Below, one piece after another: positions 16,639 through 23,671 of a stretch of DNA of 39,642 nt. Every line of letters begins with the position of its first letter. Within the stretch, counting starts at the first letter, position 1. Both the position numbers and the translations under genes were made by a program. Source of the stretch: Candidatus Dojkabacteria bacterium (GTDB lineage: Bacteria; Patescibacteriota; Dojkabacteria; J137); contig JAGQLJ010000002.1 of the NCBI GenBank assembly GCA_020429495.1, positions 1 through 39,642 on the forward strand, in the 5' to 3' direction. The notes beneath the pieces are model-generated. The model was not told where the DNA came from. It ran no database searches and saw nothing but the letters and a program-made list of their open reading frames with translations.

Positions 16639-17697
16639 ATGGAACCACATCCAGTCCCACAAGATATTTTAAACACCGAATTTAAACTATTCGGAAGCTT
16701 TACTTTAAAGCAGTTTTTAAAACTGTTAATGGGAGCACTTGTTGCGCTGGTTATTTTTATAGTTCCAATGCCTGCAATAATTAAATGGCCACTAATTGGA
16801 GTATCTTTACTTATTGGTGTGGGATTAGCCATAGTTCCAAGATTTGGAGTGTGGTTATCAAATTATCTTAAAGCAATGTTTATTGCGCCAAGATATGTTT
16901 GGGTACAAACAACAGAAGCTCCAGATGTACTAAATGAGCAAATTAAAAAGACCATTAAAGAGGATCAAAAAGTAAGCAAAAGCAAAAATAGTGATAAAGT
17001 AAATTTGGATGAAATTTCATTAACCAAATTATTATCCGCAAGAGACAATCCAAGAAAAAGCACTCCATTACCAAAACAAGAAACTACTGATGCACTTGAC
17101 GAACCTGTTCGACAAAACAATATAGATAGATTAATGACAGACGTATTTAAAGGACAGCAACCAAAAGTACAACCTACAAAACCAGTTCAACAAGAACCAG
17201 CAAATAATCTACCTGCAGCAACTCCTGCACAGCCAAGAACCCAAGAGGAATATGCAGCTGAAATACAAAAATTAAAACAAGAAATGCAGTCAATTGGCAA
17301 AGATCAAAAATATAAAGATAGAGAAGCCGATATTCTTCACAGAATAAATGATCTTATGCACGAAATGAAAGTACTCGAGAATAATGACAATCAGCAAGTA
17401 CCAGTAAAAAAAATTAATATTACTGATGATATAGAGGGGCAATATGTGTTTGGTATAGTTGTTGATCAAAAAGGCCAACCAATAAGCAATGCACAGATTA
17501 TATTTGACGACGAGGGAGGTAATCGTGATATATTGGCTTTAACAGGAAATGATGGACGTTTTGCAAGTACACAAAAATTGCAGAAAGGAGTTACTTATAA
17601 TATTTCTGCAAAGCACGATGGCTATACATTTCACACATATAAAATTAGTGTTGGTGATCAAAAATTACCAGCATATAAATTAAGAGCAAAAAAATGA
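16639..17697 (+). CDS. PrgI-family membrane protein with C-terminal carboxypeptidase-regulatory-like domain
   Basis: Residues 1-95 match the PrgI family, a small inner-membrane part of conjugation/type IV secretion-like systems. They include VPQDILNTEFKLFGSFTLKQ, then two close transmembrane helices (about 20-45 and 50-75). The middle (100-250) is Pro/Gln/Lys-rich with a coiled-coil segment near 195-245. The last 90 residues form a beta-sandwich of the carboxypeptidase regulatory/Cna-B type (YVFGIVVDQKGQPISNAQI, then TGNDGRF). PrgI proteins are often only about 100-120 aa, so this is an extended form. ATG at 16639 is preferred over TTG at 16633. A VirB4-type ATPase is expected near such genes but is not in the window; instead DUF1653 follows with a 4-bp ATGA overlap. 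Confidence 0.8.
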   Translation: MEPHPVPQDILNTEFKLFGSFTLKQFLKLLMGALVALVIFIVPMPAIIKWPLIGVSLLIGVGLAIVPRFGVWLSNYLKAMFIAPRYVWVQTTEAPDVLNEQIKKTIKEDQKVSKSKNSDKVNLDEISLTKLLSARDNPRKSTPLPKQETTDALDEPVRQNNIDRLMTDVFKGQQPKVQPTKPVQQEPANNLPAATPAQPRTQEEYAAEIQKLKQEMQSIGKDQKYKDREADILHRINDLMHEMKVLENNDNQQVPVKKINITDDIEGQYVFGIVVDQKGQPISNAQIIFDDEGGNRDILALTGNDGRFASTQKLQKGVTYNISAKHDGYTFHTYKISVGDQKLPAYKLRAKK

Positions 17698-17960
17698 AAA
17701 AATCTTACGAAGAACTTCAGATATTGCTCACAAATGCATCAGAGCAAATTAAGCTGGGTAGTTATTGGACTCATTATAAAAATCCTAATAAAAAATACGA
17801 AATTAAAGATCTTGTGATTATTGAAGAAACTGAGAAAGTAGGAATAGTATATGAATCAGAAGATAATCCAGGTATAAAGTTTTTAAGGCCATTTGAAGAA
17901 TTTTTTGAAGATGTTGAGTTTGAAGAAAAGATCATAAAAAGATTTAGACCACTTTCTTAA
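17694..17960 (+). CDS. DUF1653-domain protein
   Basis: This 88-aa protein matches the small DUF1653 fold: an N-terminal helix, then YWTHYKNPNKKYEIKDLVI, EKVGIVYES, a Pro-rich strand FLRPFEEFFEDV and a C-terminal KRFRPL. The family is common in bacteria and phages and has no agreed function. Its ATG overlaps the stop of the PrgI gene by 4 bp (ATGA), which shows TGA used as a stop and implies translational coupling. A functional link to PrgI is not established. Confidence 0.8.
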   Translation: MKKSYEELQILLTNASEQIKLGSYWTHYKNPNKKYEIKDLVIIEETEKVGIVYESEDNPGIKFLRPFEEFFEDVEFEEKIIKRFRPLS

Positions 17961-18155
17961 TCAATACCCGAGGAGGGAGTCCCTTATTTCAATTCAATCA
18001 TACCCTTCACAAGCTCAGGGTGATTTCATTGAAAAAGGATCTCGATTTTCTATGCACTCGTTACCTTGTGCAGAAAATCAGAGTCGAACCGTCGGTTCAT
18101 TCAAATAATCGAATATACAAAATAAAAACAACCTAAAGGTTGCTTTCATTTTATA
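17961..18155. other. tRNA 3'-end remnant interrupted by a hairpin element
   Basis: The stretch starts with a 15-bp exact copy (17964-17978, ATACCCGAGGAGGGA) of the tRNA-Leu 3' end at 18155-18169. After GAGTC (17977-17981) the tRNA match stops. About 100 bp later GAGTC returns (18081-18085) and the match resumes as GAGTCGAACC. Joining the two halves gives 26 nt matching the tRNA 3' end with 2 differences. The 99-bp interrupting segment holds an ACCCT/AGGGT stem-loop inside a longer imperfect stem (about 17989-18032), and a second hairpin with GATTTTCT/AGAAAATC and GCAC/GTGC arms (18053-18079). Confidence 0.6.
18123..18143 (-). terminator. Intrinsic terminator of tRNA-Leu
   Basis: On the minus strand, CAACC-TTTA-GGTTG forms a short hairpin followed directly by TTTTTATTTT. 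It lies just past the tRNA 3' end, so it should end tRNA transcription. Confidence 0.65.
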
Positions 18156-18239
18156 TACCCGAGGAGGGACTCGAACCCTCACGCCTATAACGGCAACGGA
18201 TTTTAAGTCCGCAGTGTCTACCGATTCCACCACCCGGGC
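18156..18239 (-). tRNA. tRNA-Leu (anticodon UAA)
   Basis: The 84-nt minus-strand gene folds as a class II tRNA with a long variable arm. The acceptor arms GCCCGGG and CTCGGGT pair, the D-arm reads TGGTGGAATCGGTAGACAC, the anticodon loop is CTTAAAA (anticodon TAA), and the T-arm is GAGGG-TTCGAGT-CCCTC. It closely resembles bacterial tRNA-Leu(UAA). The 3' CCA is not encoded, so it must be added by the CCA-adding enzyme encoded at 20559-22064. Confidence 0.95.
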
Positions 18240-18290
18240 GTATTGAACAGGATTATTTTAACATCCATACTAAATTCTTTGAAGAGATAT

Positions 18291-18296
18291 TATAAT
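18291..18296 (+). promoter_or_regulatory. -10 box of the Fic-like gene
   Basis: TATAAT at 18291-18296 predicts a start near 18303 and a 22-nt leader before the ATG at 18325. No good -35 is visible. Confidence 0.4.
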
Positions 18297-18324
18297 GAAG
18301 GATATTAATTAAAATTCCGACAGA

Positions 18325-19557
18325 ATGGATGACATGCAGCCTACTCAATCAACAGATACAGATATTGCAAATATTCGAGAAGAACGTGCTCAATCAGAGT
18401 GGGATCTGTATAGAAAACTTGCAGAGGAATTTGATGATAAAAGCCTTGTTGAGAGGGTAACTGAGATAAGAGAATATATATTTGACAAGTATGGAAATAT
18501 CAAGGGTGATCCAGTTGTAAGAATTAGAGACAGAAATGTATATTCAGGAAATTTTTCCTTTATTGACCACGAAGAACTTGGTCCTAAATACTTTCCAGAG
18601 TTAGTTAAAAAGATAGATTTACTATATGAATATATTTACGACACGAAAGAAAGCTTCAATATTTCAGATAATTTTGACAGATTACTAAGATTTGCGTCAG
18701 TGGTTTATTCATTAGGTATTACCATCCATCCATATATAGATGGTAATGGGCAAACATTTAGGATTACTGCAATGACATACCTAAGTGAATTTTTTGATAA
18801 AGAATTTAATTTCAAGGAAAATACAAAAATTAGAGGGTCAGTTCCTACCGATATAACTGACGAACTTCCAAAAACTCAACCGCCGAGTAAAACAAGACTT
18901 CAAGTAGCTAAAGATATTGCATATGAGAATTTAGATGCTGAACTTCAGAACATAGTTCAATTGAGGTATAAAAGTCCTACAGATCTTGAATCTGTTGTCC
19001 CACACGAATTTACAGAGCTATTTTTTAGTATGGATATTAGTGACCCAGACAGTATAGAGAAAGTTACATCAGAATTACATAAGGCTTATCCAAGATACAC
19101 AGAATACATAGATTATATTGTAGAGATTTATACTAAATATCCAGAAGAAAATTTCCAGGATCTTGCTGATATTTATGAGTTCCCATTTGATAAATTGATA
19201 GATTCCTATGATGATATAGCTATTTCATTATTTACACATAGTCAAATAGATCAGGTAGAAGAATTAAAAAAATATTTAGATGCCATACTCATAGATCCAG
19301 TAGGATATCGCTTACTTATAGATTATATAGATGGTATAAAAATGGAATATGATAGTGGTTTGCACAAAGCCGCCGCGGGCTCATTTGAAAGAGTTTTTGA
19401 CCAAATTACAAAACTAGCTAATATTTCGGATAAATTTTTGGGACAAAATATGTCTATATCAGTTAGTGACTTTAGAAATAAACTTAGTGGAAAAAATATT
19501 TTGGCTAAGAAAATTAAGCTAACATTAAGGAATATGATTGCATCGCTACGTCAATGA
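18325..19557 (+). CDS. Fic-domain-like protein with variant active-site motif
   Basis: The 410-aa protein has HPYIDGNGQTFR at residues 135-146. This fits the Fic motif HxFx(D/E)GNGRxxR with catalytic His135, Mg2+-binding Asp139 and the GNG anion hole, but Gln143 replaces the first phosphate-binding Arg; Arg146 is kept. The helix before it (LLRFASVVYSLGITI) suits the Fic core. Fic enzymes transfer AMP or another phosphate-containing group to protein hydroxyls. I see no (S/T)xxxE(G/N) inhibitory motif. Residues 190-410 are helical with repeated acidic and Tyr-rich segments and no known domain. No antitoxin gene adjoins it, so this is not an obvious Fic toxin pair. The fold is inferred mainly from one motif. 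Confidence 0.65.
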   Translation: MDDMQPTQSTDTDIANIREERAQSEWDLYRKLAEEFDDKSLVERVTEIREYIFDKYGNIKGDPVVRIRDRNVYSGNFSFIDHEELGPKYFPELVKKIDLLYEYIYDTKESFNISDNFDRLLRFASVVYSLGITIHPYIDGNGQTFRITAMTYLSEFFDKEFNFKENTKIRGSVPTDITDELPKTQPPSKTRLQVAKDIAYENLDAELQNIVQLRYKSPTDLESVVPHEFTELFFSMDISDPDSIEKVTSELHKAYPRYTEYIDYIVEIYTKYPEENFQDLADIYEFPFDKLIDSYDDIAISLFTHSQIDQVEELKKYLDAILIDPVGYRLLIDYIDGIKMEYDSGLHKAAAGSFERVFDQITKLANISDKFLGQNMSISVSDFRNKLSGKNILAKKIKLTLRNMIASLRQ

Positions 19558-19583
19558 TTAAACTACTAATTTCAATTTATTTA

Positions 19584-20393
19584 TTACTTTAAAGTAAGTC
19601 CAACTGCAAAATTTCTTTTAGGTAGATCGTGAGCTTTTGCATATGTTGCAGAAAAGAGCCTTCCTTTTTCTTGTTCATCATATGTATTTACCCCCGTTAC
19701 AAAAATACTACCTTCATCAATTCCTTCATTTTTGAAATCACTAACAAGCTTTCTTTCTATGTCCATGCTAAACATATCTTTTTCTATATTTGTAAAATCA
19801 GCCCAATGTGGATCTTTTGCTAGTCTGCCTCTTAATTTATCGTCCAAAGATTTTTTATAGTAGTTGCTTGATACTGAAGGGAAAATAAATACTTTCATAT
19901 CAGAAGCTTCGTAGTTATCCCTAATTAATTTTAATGCAATAGTATGGATCTTTAACATTGTTCCATAAATACCAGCGTGCAGATTTGTAATAAACCTTTT
20001 TCCATCTTTCTTATCAACTCCAGTAATACAAATAATTGCGCAGTCAGCTGGAGTAATGATAAGAGGGATGTTTGTAAGCTTAGTGATTAATCCATCAGTA
20101 TTAATTACTACAAACCCAGATTTGTCGTGTCTATTGAATGCTTGATAGATAGGTAAATTATTTTCATCAAGAAATTGAACTTCGTTATTATGTGATGAGC
20201 CAATATAAATAACTTCAGATAAGTTTATTTCTAATAAATCAAATAATTTTTTATATTTTTCGTTTGCATCTTCACTAGAAATTCCCATGTGACCCCATAT
20301 GGAATTATCATATGTAAAAAAATTCTTAACACCAAGCTCTTCAAGTTCGGTAAAGAATCCTAAATTATTTTTTTCTTTAAAACCAGTGTGCAT
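19584..20393 (-). CDS. pgeF: PgeF/YfiH-family protein (multicopper polyphenol oxidase-like fold)
   Basis: The 269-aa protein matches the YfiH/PgeF family, linked to peptidoglycan precursor editing (removal of wrongly incorporated L-Ser) and to purine-nucleoside chemistry in animal homologues. The metal/active-site triad is present: His68 (GSSHNNEV), Cys118 (TPADCAI) and His139 (NLHAGIYGT). The usual HAGWRG is changed to HAGIYG. The C-terminal segment (GVNTYDEQEKGRLFSATYAKA) matches the family's end. It converges on the Fic-like gene and is probably leaderless. Confidence 0.82.
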   Translation of the reverse strand: MHTGFKEKNNLGFFTELEELGVKNFFTYDNSIWGHMGISSEDANEKYKKLFDLLEINLSEVIYIGSSHNNEVQFLDENNLPIYQAFNRHDKSGFVVINTDGLITKLTNIPLIITPADCAIICITGVDKKDGKRFITNLHAGIYGTMLKIHTIALKLIRDNYEASDMKVFIFPSVSSNYYKKSLDDKLRGRLAKDPHWADFTNIEKDMFSMDIERKLVSDFKNEGIDEGSIFVTGVNTYDEQEKGRLFSATYAKAHDLPKRNFAVGLTLK

Positions 20394-20400
20394 ATCTTAA

Positions 20401-20406
20401 ATTATA
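20401..20406 (-). promoter_or_regulatory. -10 box of the pgeF gene, near-leaderless
   Basis: On the minus strand a perfect TATAAT ends 7 nt before the ATG at 20393, so the transcript should begin at or one base before the start codon. Confidence 0.5.
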
Positions 20407-20425
20407 ACTTAGTTGATAATTGAAC

Positions 20426-20462
20426 GGGACTGCCACGTCATTCACTACGTTCACTCCTCGCA
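20426..20462 (-). repeat. Dispersed repeat family 1, copy B
   Basis: The minus strand begins TGCGAGGA and ends GACGTGGCAGTCCC, as at 12051-12098. The middle is a different, shorter sequence (about 15 nt), so the arms are conserved while the centre is exchanged. Confidence 0.7.
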
Positions 20463-20479
20463 GAACGCCGGACTTATTT

Positions 20480-20521
20480 AGCTTTCTTGTGCTTGTAGCT
20501 AGAGGCTCGCAGCTAGTAGCT
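20480..20521. repeat. AGCTAG-rich low-complexity repeat upstream of cca
   Basis: The stretch is made of AGCT, GTAGCT and GCTAG words and lies directly before the cca promoter. It resembles the stretch before recX at 15936-15970. Confidence 0.5.
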
Positions 20522-20527
20522 TTTTAC

Positions 20528-20536
20528 TGATATAAT
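20528..20536 (+). promoter_or_regulatory. Extended -10 of cca
   Basis: TGA TATAAT is a perfect extended -10. The predicted start near 20543 leaves a leader of about 16 nt before the ATG at 20559. Confidence 0.55.
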
Positions 20537-20558
20537 AACTTCAATATTGATATAAAAC

Positions 20559-22064
20559 ATGATTGATCTAACAATTCCAAAATTTATTGAACTTATTCCA
20601 GACTATGTAATATCTATTGCAGAAGATTTACAAGCAGCTGGATTTGAAGCATATTTAGTTGGAGGAAGTATTAGAGACGTTCTACTAGGAAAAATCCCAA
20701 CAGACTATGATATTGCAACTAATGCATACCCTGAAGATATTCAAAATATATTTCAAAAAACTGTACCAACAGGTGCAAAATTTGGAACAATAATCGTTGT
20801 TTCAGAAAATGAACAAGGAGAACGATTTGACGTTGAGGTAACAACATATAGATCAGATGCAGATTATGTTGGTGGAAGATGGCCAACTAAAGTTGAGTTT
20901 ACTAAAACAATTGAAGAAGATTTAGCCAGAAGAGATTTTACAATAAATGCAATTGCTCTTGATTTGCAGAATTTTGATGAGAGTGATGTAAACATACAAG
21001 AAATTTTAGTTGATCCTTATAATGGAATTTCAGATCTTGAAAATAAAGTTATAAAAGCAGTAAGAGATCCATTAGAAAGATTTACTGAAGATGGCTTAAG
21101 AGCAGTTAGAGCTTGTAGGCTTGCGGCTCAGCTAGAGTTTGAAATAGAGTCAACCACATTTGAAGCAATGAAGCAGACTAACCACATAACTAAACAGATT
21201 TCAGTTGAAAGATTTAGAGATGAGCTAATGAAATTGCTAATGAAATCACCAAAACCATCAGTTGGATTAAGATTAATGAAAGATGCAGGAATCCTAGCTT
21301 TATTTATTCCAGAACTGCTTGAAGGAATAGATGTGACACAACCTGAATACCATGTTGAAGATGTTTTTGAACATAGTTTAAAAACTTGTGATGCAGCAGA
21401 AGATTCAATTAAAGTTGCAGCACTTTTTCATGATATTGGAAAACCAAGAACAATGAGTAAAGATGATAAAGGAACACACTTTTATGGACATGATCAAAAA
21501 GGCGCTGAAATAACAAAAGAAATTATGCAAAGACTAAAATTCCCTAATGCAGAAATAGAAAGAACTGTAAAATTAGTTAGGTGGCATATGTTCTATTATC
21601 CTTCAGGAGATTGGAGAAAAGAAAATCTTGGAGCAGCAAATGTAGCACCAGAAGATCATTATTTAGAGTCTGAGATTAGTGGAGATTCTACAGATTCTTC
21701 TGCACTTGGCTGGACAGACGGAGCAATCAGAAGATTAATAATGAACGTTGGAGGAGAAGATGCAATAGATGATTTATTTAAACTACGAATTGCGGACGCA
21801 ACATCAAATCCCAAAGCACCATTTAACCCAAAAGAAATCGATGCACTTGCCTCAAGAGTAGCAAGAGTAAGGGCAGAAGAAATGGCTCTAAAAGTTACTG
21901 ATTTAGATATAAATGGACATGATCTTACAGAAATTGGAGTTGAAGGAGGAAAACAAATGGGAGAGATTCTGAATCAATTACTAGAAATGGTTATTGACGA
22001 TCCAATGCTAAATAAAAAAGAAACACTGTTAGAGAAAGCTAAAGAGTTAAAAGTTAAGAGCTAA
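20559..22064 (+). CDS. cca: CCA-adding tRNA nucleotidyltransferase with HD domain
   Basis: This 501-aa class II nucleotidyltransferase adds or repairs the 3' CCA of tRNAs. Motif A is LVGGSIRDVLLG (33-44) with catalytic Asp49 and Asp51 in TDYDIAT. The RRDFTINA motif (124-131) and the RFTEDGLRAVRACRLAAQL stretch (about 180-195) bind ATP/CTP and tRNA. An HD phosphohydrolase-type domain follows, with His291-Asp292 in FHDIGKP and a second His in YGHDQKGAEI. The gene fits the window's tRNA-Leu, which lacks an encoded CCA. Length is typical for the HD-containing form. Confidence 0.93.
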   Translation: MIDLTIPKFIELIPDYVISIAEDLQAAGFEAYLVGGSIRDVLLGKIPTDYDIATNAYPEDIQNIFQKTVPTGAKFGTIIVVSENEQGERFDVEVTTYRSDADYVGGRWPTKVEFTKTIEEDLARRDFTINAIALDLQNFDESDVNIQEILVDPYNGISDLENKVIKAVRDPLERFTEDGLRAVRACRLAAQLEFEIESTTFEAMKQTNHITKQISVERFRDELMKLLMKSPKPSVGLRLMKDAGILALFIPELLEGIDVTQPEYHVEDVFEHSLKTCDAAEDSIKVAALFHDIGKPRTMSKDDKGTHFYGHDQKGAEITKEIMQRLKFPNAEIERTVKLVRWHMFYYPSGDWRKENLGAANVAPEDHYLESEISGDSTDSSALGWTDGAIRRLIMNVGGEDAIDDLFKLRIADATSNPKAPFNPKEIDALASRVARVRAEEMALKVTDLDINGHDLTEIGVEGGKQMGEILNQLLEMVIDDPMLNKKETLLEKAKELKVKS

Positions 22065-22174
22065 TTTTTCTTCTCCACTTAGCCTGCCTAGCGGCAGACA
22101 GTGAGAAGATGAATTTTGCTAGAGGTAAAAGAAAGGTGAGGTCTGAAACTTAAGGTACAAATCCTTTTATAATT

Positions 22175-22233
22175 AACACCTTCCGTCTCTACTTCGCTCA
22201 AGCTAAGTAGAGCCACCTTCCTCAAGGAAGGAA
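22175..22233 (-). repeat. Dispersed repeat family 2, copy A
   Basis: The minus strand reads TTCCTTCCTTGAGGAAGGT, a variable hairpin (CTCTACTT/AAGTAGAG, 8 bp) and GACGGAAGGTGTT. Two more copies lie at 29691-29748 and 29761-29815 with the same ends and different inner hairpins. Confidence 0.7.
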
Positions 22234-22300
22234 TAATCTATTAATTTCCTAATCTAATACTTTATCTTTGTGTAAATTTCCTCTATATTGTTCTAAAGAC

Positions 22301-22306
22301 TATATT
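22301..22306 (+). promoter_or_regulatory. -10 box of the Cys-rich surface protein gene
   Basis: TATATT ends 8 nt before the ATG at 22315, so any leader would be about 2 nt. Confidence 0.35.
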
Positions 22307-22314
22307 TAGAAACA

Positions 22315-23658
22315 ATGAGTTATCAAGCAAGGCGAATAACAATAGCCATATTAATATTACTTACTGTTTTATTAGCAGGAGTAACAATATATGTTGGATT
22401 AAGTTTAAATAATCAACCTACAGACACATCTGTTGCAAATGGAACACTTCCTCTTGGTGCTGCATGCGATGCAGGTAATGATCAATGTTCAGGTAATTTA
22501 GTTTGTTCCCCAAGTTCAGCAGGAGGAGGAAATGTATGTAGTGATCCAGGTGCTGGTGGAACTTGTCCAACAGGAGAAACATGTAGCAGAATTTTAGCCT
22601 TTCACTGTGATCAGCTAGATAATGATGGTAGATGTAATGGTAATAGAACTGAGGTTGCTTCATTCTCTGCAGGACTTGATGTTGCAGCAGGGTGTGGTCA
22701 GGTAGACACTGTTTGTTCTGTTACTGATCAAACTTGTGGAGATTTTCAAATTGTAGGAGGAAGTTGTAGTACTGCTACAACCAATTATACATGTGATACA
22801 GCAAATAATACTTGTGTTGCAGATACGACTGGAGCTTATACATCACTTGGAGATTGTCAAACAGCTTGTGCAGCACAACCTTCATACACATGTACAGCCC
22901 AATATACATGTGCTCAAGTTGCAGCAGGTGAAGGAGAATTTGCAGATGCAGCAAGTTGCGAAGCAGGATGTAATCCACCAGCAGTTAAATATTTATGCGA
23001 TACAACAACATATACTTGTAGAGGAGATGCAAGTGGAACTTATTCAAGCTTTGCAGCTTGTGATGCTGAATGTATAGCTCCTGCTTACAAGTGCGATACA
23101 ACAACATATACTTGTACTCAAGATACAACTGGAACTTACTCTTCAATGCAATCTTGTGAATCAAACTGTATTGAGCCTACAGCTGAAACCAGATACTTAT
23201 GCGACACAAGCACATATACTTGTAGAGGAGATGCAACAGGTCAATATACTGATTTACCGTCATGCCAAAATGGATGTGTTCCACAATTCTGCGGACAGCC
23301 ATGTGGAGGAAAAGATGGAATATCATGTCCAACAGGACACGTGTGTGACCAAAGTCAAAATAGATGTGTACTAACTCAATGTTTAAATAATCCATCTTGT
23401 ACAAATAATGGATGTGTTCTACCAAATACAGCAATTGGAGATGATCCTAAAGACTATGCGATATTTGGTATTTTAATGGTTCTTGCAGGAATTGCAGTAT
23501 ACAAACTACAAGTAGTTTCTAATAGCGTTCTGCTATTACAAGAAATGTTGGGTTCTGGCTTAAGGTCTGAAAAGAAGTCTCAGCTTGAAAAAGAGATGGA
23601 AAAGCTACAAAAAGACAGAGAATCTTATCAATCTAAATTTGAAAAAACTAGCTTTTGA
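22315..23658 (+). CDS. Membrane-anchored Cys-rich repeat surface protein
   Basis: This 447-aa protein has an N-terminal signal anchor (about 9-31) and an outer part with very many Cys residues. Residues 45-150 hold a Cys-rich region with the spacing ACDAGNDQCSGNLVC. Residues 157-322 are five tandem modules of about 28-40 aa, consensus YxCDTxTYTCxxDxxGxYxSxxxCxxxC, each probably closed by two disulfides. LPNTA at about 378 resembles a sortase-type signal and is followed by a second transmembrane helix (AIFGILMVLAGIAVYKL) and a Lys/Glu-rich cytoplasmic coiled-coil tail. It is followed 13 bp later by a gene with the same kind of modules and a related C-terminal anchor. The function is probably structural or adhesive, by inference. 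Confidence 0.8.
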   Translation: MSYQARRITIAILILLTVLLAGVTIYVGLSLNNQPTDTSVANGTLPLGAACDAGNDQCSGNLVCSPSSAGGGNVCSDPGAGGTCPTGETCSRILAFHCDQLDNDGRCNGNRTEVASFSAGLDVAAGCGQVDTVCSVTDQTCGDFQIVGGSCSTATTNYTCDTANNTCVADTTGAYTSLGDCQTACAAQPSYTCTAQYTCAQVAAGEGEFADAASCEAGCNPPAVKYLCDTTTYTCRGDASGTYSSFAACDAECIAPAYKCDTTTYTCTQDTTGTYSSMQSCESNCIEPTAETRYLCDTSTYTCRGDATGQYTDLPSCQNGCVPQFCGQPCGGKDGISCPTGHVCDQSQNRCVLTQCLNNPSCTNNGCVLPNTAIGDDPKDYAIFGILMVLAGIAVYKLQVVSNSVLLLQEMLGSGLRSEKKSQLEKEMEKLQKDRESYQSKFEKTSF

Positions 23659-23671
23659 GTAAACTGGTGAA

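Larger units (their letters stand above)
22065..22314. other. 250-bp gap with nested hairpins and one family-2 repeat
   Basis: A hairpin at about 22070-22105 pairs CTTCTCCACT with AGTGAGAAG (one bulge) around an inner CTGCC-TAGC-GGCAG stem. The family-2 repeat at 22175-22233 follows, and then the promoter of the Cys-rich protein. No reading frame or named RNA is seen. Confidence 0.55.

Noticed and set aside
18081..18098. A second, complete tRNA gene near 18090
   Set aside because: Only a T-arm and acceptor-like 3' part can be matched; no anticodon or D-arm is present.
17694..23658. Alternative genetic code with UGA read as an amino acid, known in some CPR groups
   Set aside because: TGA ends several genes at sensible positions (17697 with an ATGA overlap, 19557, 23658), so UGA is a stop here.
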